NCBI GenBank assembly: GCA_951799405.1
Contig: OX637332.1
Span: forward strand, 28,496,832 to 28,560,831
Length of the DNA: 64,000 nt
From: Agapetus fuscipes
Taxonomy: Eukaryota; Arthropoda; Insecta; Trichoptera; Glossosomatidae
Reading direction: 5' to 3'
A program made the position numbers and the translations under genes. The notes under the pieces were generated by a model, which worked only from the letters and a program-made list of their open reading frames with translations, had not been told where the DNA came from and did no database searches. Positions 9,701 through 17,512 of this stretch are shown in pieces (the stretch's first letter is position 1; each line of letters begins with the position of its first letter).

Positions 9701-11676
9701 GTCCTGCTGTGAACGGTGTGGGCGCCTTTAGTAGGAGAAGAATTTTGTATACAGGATAGAAAAAGTTTACATAAGAAAATGTTTTATTTATCTAAAGATT
9801 CTGACCTTTTGTTTACTTATAGGTGCAGTTGGTGGCATTGCCCACTCTGCCATCTTAGAGAGCTCCGGTGGTCCAGGAGCCGTAGCAGCCGGTCTAACTC
9901 GCGGTCTGATTGGTGTGGTTACCAAACCACTAGGAGCCACTGCAGATCTCTTGGCTTTGGCGGGTCAGGGACTGTTGAAACAAGCTGGATGGGATCCGAG
10001 ACCACAACCAAGAAGTGTTCTGCAGACGGGACCGAGTGTAGAGGTGCAGAGGACGCCTGGAGCCGTGTATGCTTGCAGAGCAATTGACAGAGATACGGGA
10101 GGAGATTTGACTGTCATTGTAACTGATCAGGTATGATATATAGCTGTAAAATTACAGATTTATTTTAAAAATTATGGTTATTACGAGAGTGAATAAATAT
10201 TCACACCTGCATAAGCGAAAAATGTGTGACTATTTCAAAACTGTTCACAGAGGTTCAGCCAAACTTGCAGCGATTGAGTCTGTAGCAATTAGCAAGCTCT
10301 GTAGTGATTAGAAAGCTCTTTCTGTTGATATGGCTTGAATTTCTTTTTAATATTTCATTTTTATTTTGATAGACTCACAACAAGACTTTGCAAAGACATT
10401 TTCCCATTACAATCATATACTGAAAATATAACAAGTGCAGTTAGGCTGGGCTGGTACGTTGCTGAATGCTGGCCAATTGGGGCGTTTGATTAAATTTTGT
10501 CAACGATTAGACGAGAGTGGTAAAGACAGTAGCTTTATTACCAGGTAGTAGAGTATCTTGACTTGACCGGTCCGTAGTCTGGTGGTAACACTTGGGACTC
10601 GTAAGTGGAAGGTTGTGGGTTCTAATCCTGACAGATTACAAAAAATATACCATTTCTTTTCAAATATGCTCTTTGCTGGGTTGAAAAATTCATATAGCCT
10701 TTACCAAAGACTGGTATTCAAAGGTCCATCCAGCCTACAGCAACTGGGTCTTGCTTGAGAATCGGTGCTTTCTATAGTGACGACCAAGCTCGCAGAGGGC
10801 TCTTGAGGAGTGATTCACACAAAAACAGCGCTCACCAAATTAATCATCCTAAGATTATATTATCACTGTAGATAAATATTTGCGATAACATAGTAAATAG
10901 TTGCTCTGAGATGATCATCAGAATAATGTATTGTTTTAGTGGTTGATGGTGATGGACATGACCGCGGACAGGGTGCGTGACGTGCTGTCTGTATCTGCGT
11001 GTCGCGTGGCTGAGCAGAGACATGGGGAGCTCACGCTGGCTCTCAGGCTGCCCCGTGCTTCGTCCAATCCAGCAGACCCTACCGATCCCTCACAGGTATA
11101 ATTAACACATTTTTATAAATATAATCTAGAATCTAAATTGCAAAGATACATTAATATTCAAAACTCATATCAAATCGACTGCTCCAAGGAAGAAGGAAGT
11201 AACTCCGAAATTTAGGTTTTCGACTTAGTTCCATTTCTGAAGGTAACAAATCATTATCTTCATTTCCAAGATGACAGCCGTGTCTCTATCTCTTTTAAAT
11301 ATGTTAATTAATGAATGTAAAAAATAGTTTAGGTATTGTTCTCCATGGAATAAATAACATTCAATTGGCTTTCCTACAAAACTATCTTCTTTGACTTAGT
11401 GCTGTCTTCCTTGGAGCAGTCGAAATGCATGCCCACAAACAGACACGTGTAAATCTATCAGTCAAATAATCAGCCACTTTATATTATTTGTTTTTTGATC
11501 AGATGGAGTCAGTTTCCCGGGCCAGGGTAGCCGCATATGTTGGAGCACAACTCGACACAAGACCGGGAGAGCGTCTACTCCGTCTCATCATTCCCAATGG
11601 CCATCGTTCCAACCTGGCTGCCATCATCACTCTGCTGAAGGCACACAAAGAGAACCAGCTGCACACAATCCTGTAA
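644..11676 (+). CDS. VPS13B: VPS13B, 3' part: last 13 exons of a bridge-like lipid-transfer protein
   Basis: VPS13 proteins are rod-shaped bridges that move phospholipids between membranes. VPS13B (COH1) acts at the Golgi and endosomes. Thirteen GT-AG exons join in one frame: 644-795, 2357-2476, 2738-2804, 3183-3281, 3860-4011, 4941-5235, 6376-6662, 7779-7914, 8663-8839, 9159-9329, 9823-10130, 10940-11095 and 11503-11676, giving 763 residues plus stop. The diagnostic part is residues 391-655. It contains GWVVGSLEILGSPGGLARRV, then RGPWGF, then SVARNLDRLSLDQEH, then RGLIGVVTKPLGATADLL, the order seen in the VPS13 C-terminal region and closest to VPS13B among the paralogues. The last two exons fit the PH-like end. 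The start and the long lipid-channel part lie upstream of the window. Human VPS13B is about 4000 residues, so roughly the last fifth is here. I saw no frameshift or stop. Introns are loaded with SINEs and MITEs. I saw no AATAAA in the first several hundred bases after the stop. Confidence 0.9.
811..1070 (-). mobile_element. Rep-A copy, full length
   Basis: It reads in reverse from TATAATCTATAATCTAAG to CCTATAAGTCAAGGA. It sits directly after the donor of VPS13B exon a, so it entered the intron very close to the splice site. Confidence 0.8.
1081..1352 (-). mobile_element. LINE 3' end, same family as 32441-33015
   Basis: An A-rich tract (A18 at 1090-1110) precedes antisense sequence for a KVWMDQ-like and HNKRRACMKKVM end, near identical to 38640-39041. 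It breaks off at about 1352, inside the segment encoding RKVWMDQ. Confidence 0.65.
1535..1977 (+). mobile_element. Solo LTR of an LTR retrotransposon
   Basis: The ends are inverted (TGTTATG...CATAACA) and flanked by a 4-base direct repeat, TTCC, at 1531-1534 and 1978-1981. Inside are a TATA-like GTATAAAAAG at about 1760, a CAGTCTTCA start-site-like element and several AATAAA signals at about 1858-1940, in LTR order (U3, R, U5). No internal region or second LTR follows, so it is a recombined solo LTR. Confidence 0.7.
1978..2356. other. VPS13B intron, no clear element
   Basis: The first half contains a short direct repeat, GTTAGAGCTTAACCTC, twice at about 2081-2112, and CTCATAGTACT twice, about 85 bases apart (2054 and 2139). 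These may be ends of an unrecognised element. The rest is plain AT-rich intron up to the exon b acceptor. Confidence 0.4.
2357..2476 (+). CDS. VPS13B: VPS13B exon b, acidic linker
   Basis: Forty codons in phase 0-0, with acceptor TTTTTAG and donor CTT/GTAAGT. It encodes VDISASDIRSRLMGNVS and then an acidic run, QEEDEEDEEQ, which is probably a disordered linker. The symmetric phase means skipping would keep the frame. Confidence 0.75.
2738..2804 (+). CDS. VPS13B: VPS13B exon c, short linker exon
   Basis: A 67-base exon, acceptor TTATTTCAG, donor TCAG/GTAACA, phase 0 in and 1 out. It reads NAEKQQLLGSYYDSKPAANM. The sequence is not conserved enough to recognise alone. It is supported by splice sites and by frame continuity with both neighbours. 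Confidence 0.65.
3183..3281 (+). CDS. VPS13B: VPS13B exon d, short linker exon
   Basis: A 99-base exon, phase 1-1, acceptor T8-AG, donor CAAG/GTACGT. It encodes a serine/proline-rich segment, SSLSSLPKPHCSKNDYSL. It could be skipped in frame. A SINE-C copy begins about 30 bases after the donor. Confidence 0.65.
3314..3447 (+). mobile_element. SINE-C copy, 3'-truncated
   Basis: A tRNA-like head (GACCGGTCCGTGGTCTAGTG) is followed by a B-box region with two substitutions (GGGTTTCAGCCCC) and then CAGAGCACAAAATATATACC. It stops after the GCTGGATTGAAAAA segment. It lies in the VPS13B intron after exon d. Confidence 0.7.
3460..3825 (-). mobile_element. LINE 3' end, interrupted by an opposite-strand LINE tail
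   Basis: Minus-strand sequence encodes VVRWFGH (3820-3725) and, after a break, HVERMNDDRLTK (3600-3545) with a later frameshift. The break holds a plus-strand tail (about 3600-3722) ending GCTCTGGCCACCCCTAGCGG, the 3' UTR of the same family. This is one LINE end inserted in another inside the intron before VPS13B exon e. Confidence 0.6.
3860..4011 (+). CDS. VPS13B: VPS13B exon e
   Basis: Acceptor ATGTTGCAG, donor AAG/GTAATC, phase 1 in and 0 out. It encodes TTLQNMQCTFIVDFMNITLR, a patterned beta-strand-like stretch, then VVSVTFDYAVLSVDPNPK. A full SINE-B copy in antisense starts about 17 bases after the donor. Confidence 0.8.
4029..4356 (-). mobile_element. SINE-B copy, full length
   Basis: Antisense copy with an intact tRNA-like head at 4300-4356 (reverse of GGTCGATAGCTCAGGTGGTA and GGTTCGAATCCC) and a body through to CTTCTTGCCGCGTTATCCCC. 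It lies in the VPS13B intron just after exon e. Confidence 0.82.
4941..5235 (+). CDS. VPS13B: VPS13B exon f
   Basis: A 295-base exon, acceptor ATCTCCAG, donor TGGG/GTAAGG, phase 0 in and 1 out. It reads GLTVAFTSREVQWDNPLYPH at its start. Base composition is clearly more GC-rich than the flanking introns, as expected for coding sequence. Confidence 0.85.
5330..5490 (-). mobile_element. Rep-A copy, degenerate
   Basis: It is recognised by GTACGTGCAAGTTCGCGTTTACGAATGC-type core sequence and AAATGAACATAAGCCCTGCA. Both ends are eroded. A 3' SINE-B fragment in plus orientation follows at about 5572-5690 (CTTACCTATAAATATAATTAG to TGTGTAGCTTAGTTG). Confidence 0.55.
5833..6350 (+). mobile_element. MITE-like repeat D, split by a TTAA element
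   Basis: The outer segments 5833-6020 and 6316-6350 align with the reverse complement of 35505-35760, which lacks the 295-base insert. The ends are inverted repeats of about 16 bases (AAACTGATTTGAGAAATCAC versus GTCACTTAATCAGTTT). Confidence 0.55.
6021..6315. mobile_element. piggyBac-like MITE with TTAA duplication
   Basis: TTAA at 6017-6020 and 6316-6319 flanks inverted ends CCGCCCTACC and GGTAGGGTGG. A TTAA target and a CC-starting terminus are piggyBac hallmarks. It carries no transposase and is nested in repeat D. It lies in the intron before VPS13B exon g. Confidence 0.7.
6376..6662 (+). CDS. VPS13B: VPS13B exon g
   Basis: Acceptor TTTTTTACAG, donor AGT/GTAAGT, phase 1 in and 0 out. 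It encodes GVSELVIHLGPISAYLEDTY through FWEAAAIAKPIHLNKLTIKP, beta-rich sequence leading to the final conserved module. Confidence 0.88.
6896..7195 (+). mobile_element. SINE-B copy, degenerate, head lost
   Basis: It runs from TGCTTGCATTCCATGCC through a mutated B-box (GTTCGAATTCTACC) to the 3' part CGCCACATGCGACCC. It lies in the intron after VPS13B exon g. Confidence 0.7.
7252..7543. mobile_element. MITE with GGGGC(T/C)GTCCAT ends and long G runs
   Basis: Inverted ends GGGGCTGTCCATATATTACG and ATGACGTATGGACGGCCCC enclose three G runs, at about 7284 (8), 7449 (10) and 7490 (15). Flanking TTT on both sides may be the target duplication. The superfamily is unclear. It lies in the intron before VPS13B exon h. 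Confidence 0.6.
7618..7725 (+). mobile_element. Rep-A fragment
   Basis: CACTTTGCCAATGTTAGCAC through TGTTTCAGGAAC and AAGAGTCGCAAGG matches the 5' half of Rep-A with several substitutions. It ends just before VPS13B exon h. Confidence 0.5.
7779..7914 (+). CDS. VPS13B: VPS13B exon h, start of conserved C-terminal module
   Basis: Acceptor GATGTTCCAG, donor GCAG/GTAAGA. It encodes KLFFIALDHSPLQFAAFERT and then HYLSEVILGAG. The D-SPLQF--FER pattern followed by HYLS is the usual entry to the VPS13 C-terminal region. Confidence 0.9.
8131..8345 (-). mobile_element. Rep-A copy, diverged
   Basis: It starts at CTATAATCTGTAATCTAAG and runs through TTCGCGCTTATAAATGC to AGTGAACCAAATTTTTACAG. The terminal TATAGGTTGG part is missing. 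It lies in the intron before VPS13B exon i. Confidence 0.65.
8663..8839 (+). CDS. VPS13B: VPS13B exon i, VPS13_C core
   Basis: Acceptor TTGATTTTAG, donor CAAG/GTGATC, phase 1-1. It carries the glycine-rich helices GSLEILGSPGGLAR and RGIMRGPWGFLVGMTHGSAS, the most conserved part of the family. They are probably amphipathic and membrane-facing. Confidence 0.92.
9159..9329 (+). CDS. VPS13B: VPS13B exon j, VPS13_C core
   Basis: Acceptor GTTTGCAG, donor CTGG/GTAAGT, phase 1-1. It contains SVARNLDRLSLDQEHMQR and LGQAVARGLQGLGISLLG. The N-x-DRLSLD-EH motif is a strong VPS13B match. Confidence 0.92.
9823..10130 (+). CDS. VPS13B: VPS13B exon k, VPS13_C core and link to PH-like end
   Basis: Acceptor TTTACTTATAG, donor CAG/GTATGA, phase 1 in and 0 out. 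It encodes LTRGLIGVVTKPLGATADLL, then a basic/proline linker (WDPRPQPRS), then YACRAIDRDTGGDLTVIVTD, whose last part begins the PH-like fold. Confidence 0.92.
10564..10852 (+). mobile_element. SINE-C copy, near full length
   Basis: Head GACCGGTCCGTAGTCTGGTG, a degenerate B-box (GGGTTCTAATCCTG), then the whole body ending AACAGCGCTCACCAAATTAA. It lies in the intron before VPS13B exon l. Confidence 0.8.
10940..11095 (+). CDS. VPS13B: VPS13B exon l, PH-like region
   Basis: Acceptor TATTGTTTTAG, donor CAG/GTATAA, 52 whole codons. It reads WLMVMDMTADRVRDVLSVSA and then GELTLALRLPRA. A strand-rich signalling-domain-like pattern fits the PH-like C-terminus of VPS13 proteins. Confidence 0.85.
11118..11460 (-). 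mobile_element. Rep-A 3' part, split by a MITE
   Basis: TATAATCTAGAATCTAAATTG to CATATCAAAT (11118-11175) resumes at GCATGCCCACAAACAGACAC (11427). The break is exactly the MITE at 11176-11422. It lies in the last VPS13B intron. Confidence 0.65.
11176..11422. mobile_element. MITE with CGACTGCTCCAAGG ends, AAAT duplication
   Basis: Inverted ends CGACTGCTCCAAGGAAGA and TCTTCCTTGGAGCAGTCG, flanked by AAAT at 11172-11175 and 11423-11426. Removing the element and one AAAT restores a continuous Rep-A, which proves the insertion limits. The superfamily was not identified. Confidence 0.7.
11503..11676 (+). CDS. VPS13B: VPS13B exon m, last coding exon and stop
   Basis: Acceptor TTTTTTGATCAG. It encodes MESVSRARVAAYVGAQLDTR through LLKAHKENQLHTIL and TAA at 11674-11676. 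The final helix (AAIITLLKAHKENQ) matches the expected C-terminal helix of the PH-like domain. Confidence 0.88.
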   Translation: MESVSRARVAAYVGAQLDTRPGERLLRLIIPNGHRSNLAAIITLLKAHKENQLHTIL

Positions 11677-11735
11677 ACATAACATGCAAAGTATTATTTT
11701 ACATGAGCGATTATGTAATGACCAAGGTACCTCTG

Positions 11736-12120
11736 GTGACACCGAAAAGAAACAGTCTTTGGACCTGCTTCTTCTTCAATTGGTGCCATTTCTATCAAAG
11801 ATATTTGATGCTGTGGCTCGAAACAGGGGCAAAACAGGGACTCTTTGATGACACCAAAAAGAAGCAAACTTTGGGCCTTCTACTTCTTCTTTTGGTGCCA
11901 TTTCTGTCGAAAATTGGTGATCATTATGGCTACGATATTTGATGTTTTGGCTTGAAATAGGGACTTCTTTGATGACACCAAAAAGAATCAGTCTTTGGGG
12001 CTTCTTTTGCTTAGTTTGGTGACATTTCTATCGAAGATCGGCGATCATCATGGATATTTTGACCTTTTTGACAAGGACTTCTTTGATGACACCAAAAAAA
12101 AACAGTCTTTGAGCCGTTTT
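11736..12120 (+). repeat. Minisatellite, about 112-124 bp unit, about 3.4 copies
   Basis: GACACC(A/G)AAAAGAA-CAGTCTTTGG recurs at 11738, 11850, 11974 and 12088, each followed by TTGGTGCCATTTCTATCGAA. It begins about 60 bases after the VPS13B stop codon, so the first unit may be within the VPS13B 3' UTR. A lone related segment lies at about 14590-14638. Confidence 0.75.
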
Positions 12121-13334
12121 GCGTCAAATTGACACGCCTTTAACAAAATAATGACTCAACCACGTCAAAAATTTATGAAATTTGGTATAAACATTGTTCT
12201 TATAGAGGTTAAGTAAAACAACTTATATTTTTAACGGTTTCAAAATTATTGTAAAATTGCATTTGTATATTTTTGGATGTTCGTTTATAAATCCTCAAAA
12301 TCATGTCAAAGTTATGTTTACCAGCATGAAGTCTTATTTATTTCTCTATATAAATTTGTCTTTATAAATTATTTGTCGATATAAATTTGTCTATTTGTCT
12401 ACATAAAAATAATTAACTTATGATAATCAATTAATGATGTACAGAGGATACTAGGTAAGGTTAACTTGAACTAGGGATTTTTTTTTTTAAAACCTAGGAG
12501 AATTGTAATTTTTATTAATCTCTATAAGGACAGCCTTCATACTGAATTTCATCAAGTTCTGAGGTTGTGCGGTTTATACCCTGTTTTGATTTGAAGCGGA
12601 ATTCAAATTGAAAGCAAAAATATTGTAAGCAAGTTTTTTTTATGTGTTATAGAGGCACTCACCCCCATATTCACAAATCATACTAGAACTTCCCCTAAGC
12701 CTCTTATGAATGTTTTTTATTTATGTGGATGGTGCATAGTGGTGAATGGTGCTAGTAAGGCGTAAGTGAAGTGTTAGTAAGATTGATGAATACGGGGGTA
12801 TGTTTATTACATAATTTTTTTTTCAGAATTATAATGCATTGAAAGTCATAATTTTGTGTAAATCATTTTTTAACATTTTATTTGATATAGTTTCTACAAA
12901 AATCAACTTATTTTTCAAATCAATTATTGTAAAAAAATTACACACTTTTTAGTTCACTTTTATATTTTAAAATTGTATTTATTGCTCAAATGTTTTCACC
13001 TTAAATGCATCTTCAGGAGCCGTGATATTTGTGGCAAAAATCAATGTCAAAAAAAAAAAATGATTTTTTGAATCTTAAAATTTATTTTTATTTTAATTAT
13101 TTTAAATATAATTAATTTTTAAACCTTTCTGACATCCATGATTATTGTTTTAGTACAATCAAATTGCTTTTGTAAGCTCCGTTCTCAAAATCAGGTCACA
13201 AAAATAGTATTTATTTTTGTATTAAATCATAGTAATTAAATTATTTATTTTATTGTATACTTTTAATTTACAATGGGTAGCATGCTTGTGCCAAAATATG
13301 TATTTAAAAGAAAAAAAATACTAAATGTATGTAC
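12121..13334. other. AT-rich intergenic DNA
   Basis: No ORF or splice pattern is convincing. It holds one MITE (12660-12799) and many A/T runs. The region could include part of the VPS13B 3' UTR, but I cannot place the end. Confidence 0.4.
12660..12799. mobile_element. MITE with ACCCCC ends
   Basis: Ends ACCCCCATATTCACAAATC and GATTGATGAATACGGGGGT are inverted with a few mismatches. Internal AGGCTTAGGGG- and CTAGTAAGGCGTAAGTG-like segments also pair loosely. No clear target duplication was seen. Confidence 0.55.
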
Positions 13335-13560
13335 AGAGGCAATGTGGGAGGGAAAAATGGGAAAGAAAGACCGAGAAGAGTATGGCTAAATCAGATTGGT
13401 GACATTGTGAATGAATGGGATATAAAAAGTAATTAATGTACAAAAGAGGTGATAGATATGAATGAATTGAAAGTGGTATGCAAGTATAGTAAAAAATGGA
13501 GGCAAATCTGCAGAAGCTCTGGCCACCCCTAGCGGAATGGTGGCAGAATTACAGTTGCAG
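13335..13560 (+). mobile_element. LINE 3' end
   Basis: GGAAAGAAAGACCGAGAAGAG and AGTATGGCTAAATCAGATTG are degenerate RPRRVWLNQI coding. It ends with the family 3' UTR GCTCTGGCCACCCCTAGCGG followed by ATTACAGTTGCAG. Confidence 0.6.
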
Positions 13561-14150
13561 ACCTAGATTGCCTTCTTTGATTCTGTGACCCATAAAATTG
13601 CTCAAAGAAATCAAATTACAAAATAGTTTTTTTTGCATTCCTCTAATAAATTATTAAGTAGTACTCCTAGCTACATCAAAGCATTATGTTGAAACCTCCT
13701 TAGGTAGTAATTTTATTTTTATTTTTAAAGTACTTAGAATTTGAAGGACTAAGAGGCTGACTGGTACAAGTAACATAAATATAAAAGCTGAAGGGTTGTT
13801 GTGAAGGGAATATTGTGATGATTAATTTTAAATTAATAATATTTTTCTTCACGAGTCTATCTATCTTCTCGAGCGCTTTCGATGTTACCACATCATTATC
13901 AAGACATGAGTTTTATTTTTACATTATTAATAAATATAAAAATTTACCTCCACCCCATTTTATCCACCTGTTAAAAGTAATTAGAATGTACATTTTTTTG
14001 TATCGCCAAATTTTTCTGTACAATATTGTAAATTGTTTGTATAAATAAAGATTTTATTAATATACTCGATTAAATAATATATTATTCGAAATGTTTGTAA
14101 TTTTTTTTATAAATAAAAATGATATGTTTTAACATTGTTTTTATTTAACA
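13561..14150. other. AT-rich intergenic DNA with one hairpin motif
   Basis: The only structure seen is at 13858-13906, a reverse-strand copy of the GATG-stem-CGAAA motif (see 16286). No coding evidence. Confidence 0.4.
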
Positions 14151-14154
14151 CAGG

Positions 14155-14339
14155 AGAAACGAAGTTTCGATTTTAAGTCCTCTTACTTCTTCCTCAGTCT
14201 CTCTCAGTCCACTTCTGGACGTAGGCCTTGTGTTATTCAGCCATCCTCTGATTGTAGTTCCTTTGATGTCGTCCAGCCACCTCAGTTGGGGTCTCCCCAC
14301 TCCCCGCTTGGGCATCCTGGGCCGCCCCATGACGATCAT
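14155..14339 (-). mobile_element. LINE C-terminal stub, second family
   Basis: The minus strand reads MPKRGVGRPQLRWLDDIKGT and then RSGLRETEEEVRGLK, the GRP-LRW-DD pattern of an insect LINE ORF end. A frameshift is likely near the WRDLV-equivalent region. Confidence 0.6.
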
Positions 14340-14354
14340 TTTCAGCCACCTGTC

Positions 14355-14545
14355 ATGAGTACATAAAAGTACTTTAGCACATACAAGTACCCAAGTACAT
14401 TAAAGTATACCCAAGTACATAGCAACATAAGCGTCTAAAAGTACTTACATACAAGTTCCAAGTATCTAAGTACATAAAAGTATCTTAGTACATACACATT
14501 AAAGTGCCTTAGTACATACAAGTACCCAAGCAGGTACAAAAAGCC
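14355..14545. repeat. Degenerate AAGTACxTA-rich tandem repeat
   Basis: Words such as AAGTACCCAAGTACAT, AAAAGTACTTA and CTTAGTACATACA repeat about 20 times in under 200 bases with an irregular 10-20 base spacing. Confidence 0.65.
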
Positions 14546-15181
14546 TTCAAATTCTTAATTACCAAGGAAAACCTAAGTAAGTGCCTTCGCTTTTAGTGCC
14601 ACTTTTATCGAAAATCGGCAATCATCATGGCTACTGCAATACCATTACCTACTCTTTTCTTGGAATGGAAACCAGATCGTTTCCCGCGGCCTTCCTAATC
14701 CTATGCCATCGACCATCCTTTCGATTAGTTTATCCTGCTTCAGAGACGATTTCTCAACAGGAAAAGATTATTATGGCCAATTATTTAACATCAAGTAAGA
14801 ACCTAAATAGTAAATACATAGATACACGTAAGCAACTTACGGGCAACGGTCTAATTAATTTCTCTATTGTTATTTGCCTTTTAACGTTACCCAAGTATAG
14901 GAACAAATGAAACAAAGCACACGTCTGATATTTATAACTAAGAATATTAAATTAAAAGTACGCGATAAACTTTTGATCTGCATCAAAAACTCAAGGAGAA
15001 AATTGATAGAAACCATCTCATCTCACAGTAAGTAATGCACGTGGCAGACGATCATTCGCGCATGTCATTTTTGCGTGCAGACACTGACAAAGTGTATTCA
15101 TGGCAATGTACCGTCTATTTCATGAAAAGATGTTGAAAGGTCAATCGAGAGAGCTTGATTTATGAAAAGCCTAAAAAGTCC
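14546..15181. other. Intergenic DNA
   Basis: It contains the isolated minisatellite-like segment at 14590-14638 (CCACTTTTATCGAAAATCGG). Otherwise nothing recognisable. Confidence 0.4.
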
Positions 15182-15320
15182 TGTCAATAGCTCAGTTGGT
15201 AGAATGCTTGCATTCCATGTCGAGGGCTAGGGTTCGATTGGTTGCACACGCCACATGCGACTCCATCGAGGACAGCACGGTAAGAAGTAGCGCTAAATAT
15301 GCAGCTTACTAGAGTTTACA
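15182..15320 (+). mobile_element. SINE-B copy with internal deletion
   Basis: Head TGTCAATAGCTCAGTTGGTA and B-box GGGTTCGATTGG are joined directly to the 3' segment CACGCCACATGCGAC. About 180 bases of body are missing. Confidence 0.75.
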
Positions 15321-15531
15321 CAATGATTGTTCATTTAGAATCTTTTCCTTAAGACCTTTTATATAATGATGAACTTGTGATCGTCACAGCTTTAACTGAA
15401 CGTTGTGGAAATCGGGAACAACGTCGTCATTTTTTAAAACGTCACTTTTGATATTTCAATTAAAAGTTGGATGAATTGCTAAAAGTTTATAAGTTTTTGT
15501 TGAAGAAAACTAAATAAAACCCATTGACTTT

Positions 15532-15607
15532 AGACCGGTCCGTAGTTCAGTGGTAACACTTCGGACTCTGAATGGGAACGTCGTGGGTTTGATTCCCGGC
15601 GGAGCAT
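15532..15607 (+). mobile_element. SINE-C head only
   Basis: GACCGGTCCGTAGTTCAGTG, then GGGTTTGATTCCCGGCGGAG. A tRNA-like fragment with a modified anticodon-arm segment and no SINE body after GGAGCA. Confidence 0.65.
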
Positions 15608-16494
15608 TTATATTTTCATTTTTATTATTAGTGTACGATATTACACGACTGGCTCGGGTAATACCGTACAAACAATTTAAAAAAATAAAATTGATTACTC
15701 CTTACCTGTTCGTTAAATTTTTATAAAATTCAAAAGTTTACAACTAGACTAATTTCGAAATGATTTGGTGTATAAAGCTTTAGTTTGAGCTGCTTAAAGT
15801 TAAGTGTACGGCAATACCCTCCGCTCCCCTACATCTGATGAATGACATACTAAAATGACTAAAATGACATACATACACGCACGTCTCTAGCGGGCAGAGA
15901 ATTATACTTATATTGAGGTACAGACAGTAAAATCAGTGTAAGTCGATAGCTAATAGACTGTTCTAGAATATAATAAGGTTTGAAATGATGCAACAACTAA
16001 AGGTCGCGGGCTTCATAGTTGGAGAAGCGAGCACAAAACCAAGGAAAGATTGCCGGGATATGATTTCTTATGTTTATACATTTTATTATTTAGCAATATT
16101 TATAACAACAAACATTCGATACAAGCTTTAAAGCCAAAAACAAAACATTAAAAAAATTGTTGAAACATGAATAAATTCTAGATTTTTTTTACTTTATGTA
16201 CCTTTATGAGACGTAGGTATTCATTTTTTTTAATGGAGTAAAATTAATTATATATCCTTATACATATTTTAAGACTTTAGTTACTCTGAAGATGCCAAGA
16301 GGCCGAAACCGGTCAACTCGTTATTTTGTTTGTTTTTTTAACAAATTAAAATATAAAAAATAGTAGAATAAAACAAATTTTATTTTAATTTTCTTTAACT
16401 TATTCATATTGTTACAAATGTGTAATTGTGTGTTTTGTTTGTCTATGTGAGTTAATAATAATGTCTGTGAAGTTTATCCAGAAATAAATAGATA
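15608..16494. other. Intergenic DNA with a hairpin motif
   Basis: No genes seen. CTGAAGATGCC AAGA GGCCGAAACCGGTC at 16288-16318 is a member of the GATG-stem-CGAAA motif group. Confidence 0.4.
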
Positions 16495-16718
16495 TTAGGC
16501 ACTTATATAATCTGTATTTGATATTGATTTGTATTGTTTGAATCTTTGATCGGATGTTCTAGTAAAGTCTTGCACATAAAATTTCTCAATGATTCGAGAA
16601 TGATCCTTGTTGTTGCTATAAATTAGGTCCAAAGCTCTCCGTAGGGCAGAAGCCAACCGACCGTTGTATTGTGTAGGTGTAAAGTGGCTTTGTATCAGAA
16701 CCGAATCTGAAATAAATT
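16495..16718 (-). CDS. Possible 3'-terminal exon of an unknown minus-strand gene
   Basis: On the minus strand a good acceptor (TTTATTTCAG) opens a 71-codon reading frame that starts DSVLIQSHFTPTQYNGRLAS, continues FYVQDFTRTSDQRFKQYKS and ends at a stop, followed by several AATAAA-like signals. The exon is more GC-rich than its surroundings. I do not recognise the family. No partner exon was found upstream (higher coordinates), so the next exon may be far away or this may be a chance ORF or transposon remnant. The ORF also stays open a further 28 codons upstream of the acceptor. Confidence 0.3.
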
Positions 16719-16854
16719 GTGTAAAATAAATTACTGCAATTTTAATCAAATAGAACCCGCGTAAAAACATAACATTAGGATAACATAACAACGAATATGT
16801 TTTTTAGGGTTAATCTATTTACACAGTGAAAGTCCATTTTTAATTATTTACAAA

Positions 16855-17030
16855 TTCAAATGGATAAAAAACAGAGTTTTAATTCACCTATTTATTTATT
16901 TTTTTGTGTTCGAACATTTTCGCCTAGATGCCTTGATGCCATGATGCCTCATTAGGCGAAAATGTTCGAGCACAAAAAAAGAAATAAATAAGTGAATAAA
17001 AACTCTGTTTTCATTCATTTGAATTTTCAA
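16855..17030. repeat. Foldback element, about 75-base arms
   Basis: The left arm (AAACAGAGTTTTAATTCACC... to ...CGAACATTTTCGCCTA, about 16868-16927) pairs with the right arm (TAGGCGAAAATGTTCGAGCA... to ...AAAACTCTGTTT, about 16953-17012) around a spacer carrying ATGCC repeats. Each arm carries the GATG/CGAAA motif. A single-arm relative is at 52330-52480. Confidence 0.7.
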
Positions 17031-17269
17031 GGATAGCATAGCAAAAGTGTAACAATTTTATTTTATTTACAACTGATCAATCTTATACCAAACTATCACT
17101 TAAACGACCTCGAATCTTAATATGGATACCTTTTTAAAGAGGAATTTAGACAACGGGCTATTTACTTAAAAAAATGATTGAATTTTATAATCATAATACT
17201 TGTGTTTTCTTGCGGTAATCAAACATTTAAAATGCTTCATGTGGATTTCCGTACCCGAAGGTCTTCTTT

Positions 17270-17512
17270 ATCATGATCCTCCACTCCTAGCTCCAGATTG
17301 TGACGGTTCCACGACAAATCGGTCACAGACAACCCGTTCACAGACAGTTCATCCACATGACTTTTTGGTTAACGACATTTCAGTCACAGGAAACTCTGCC
17401 ACAGATGGCTTGTCCACAGAGACATCAGTCACGAACAATTCAGTCGCACGACAGTTCGCTCACATGACTTTTCTGTTACATACAATGTATAGCTCACAGA
17501 CAGCTCCATAGC
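17270..17512 (-). repeat. Degenerate tandem array, left arm (reverse orientation)
   Basis: Words such as CGGTCACAGACAAC, CAGACAGTTCATCCACATGA and GGTTAACGACATTTCAGTC are the reverse complement of the words in 17750-18780. Confidence 0.65.
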
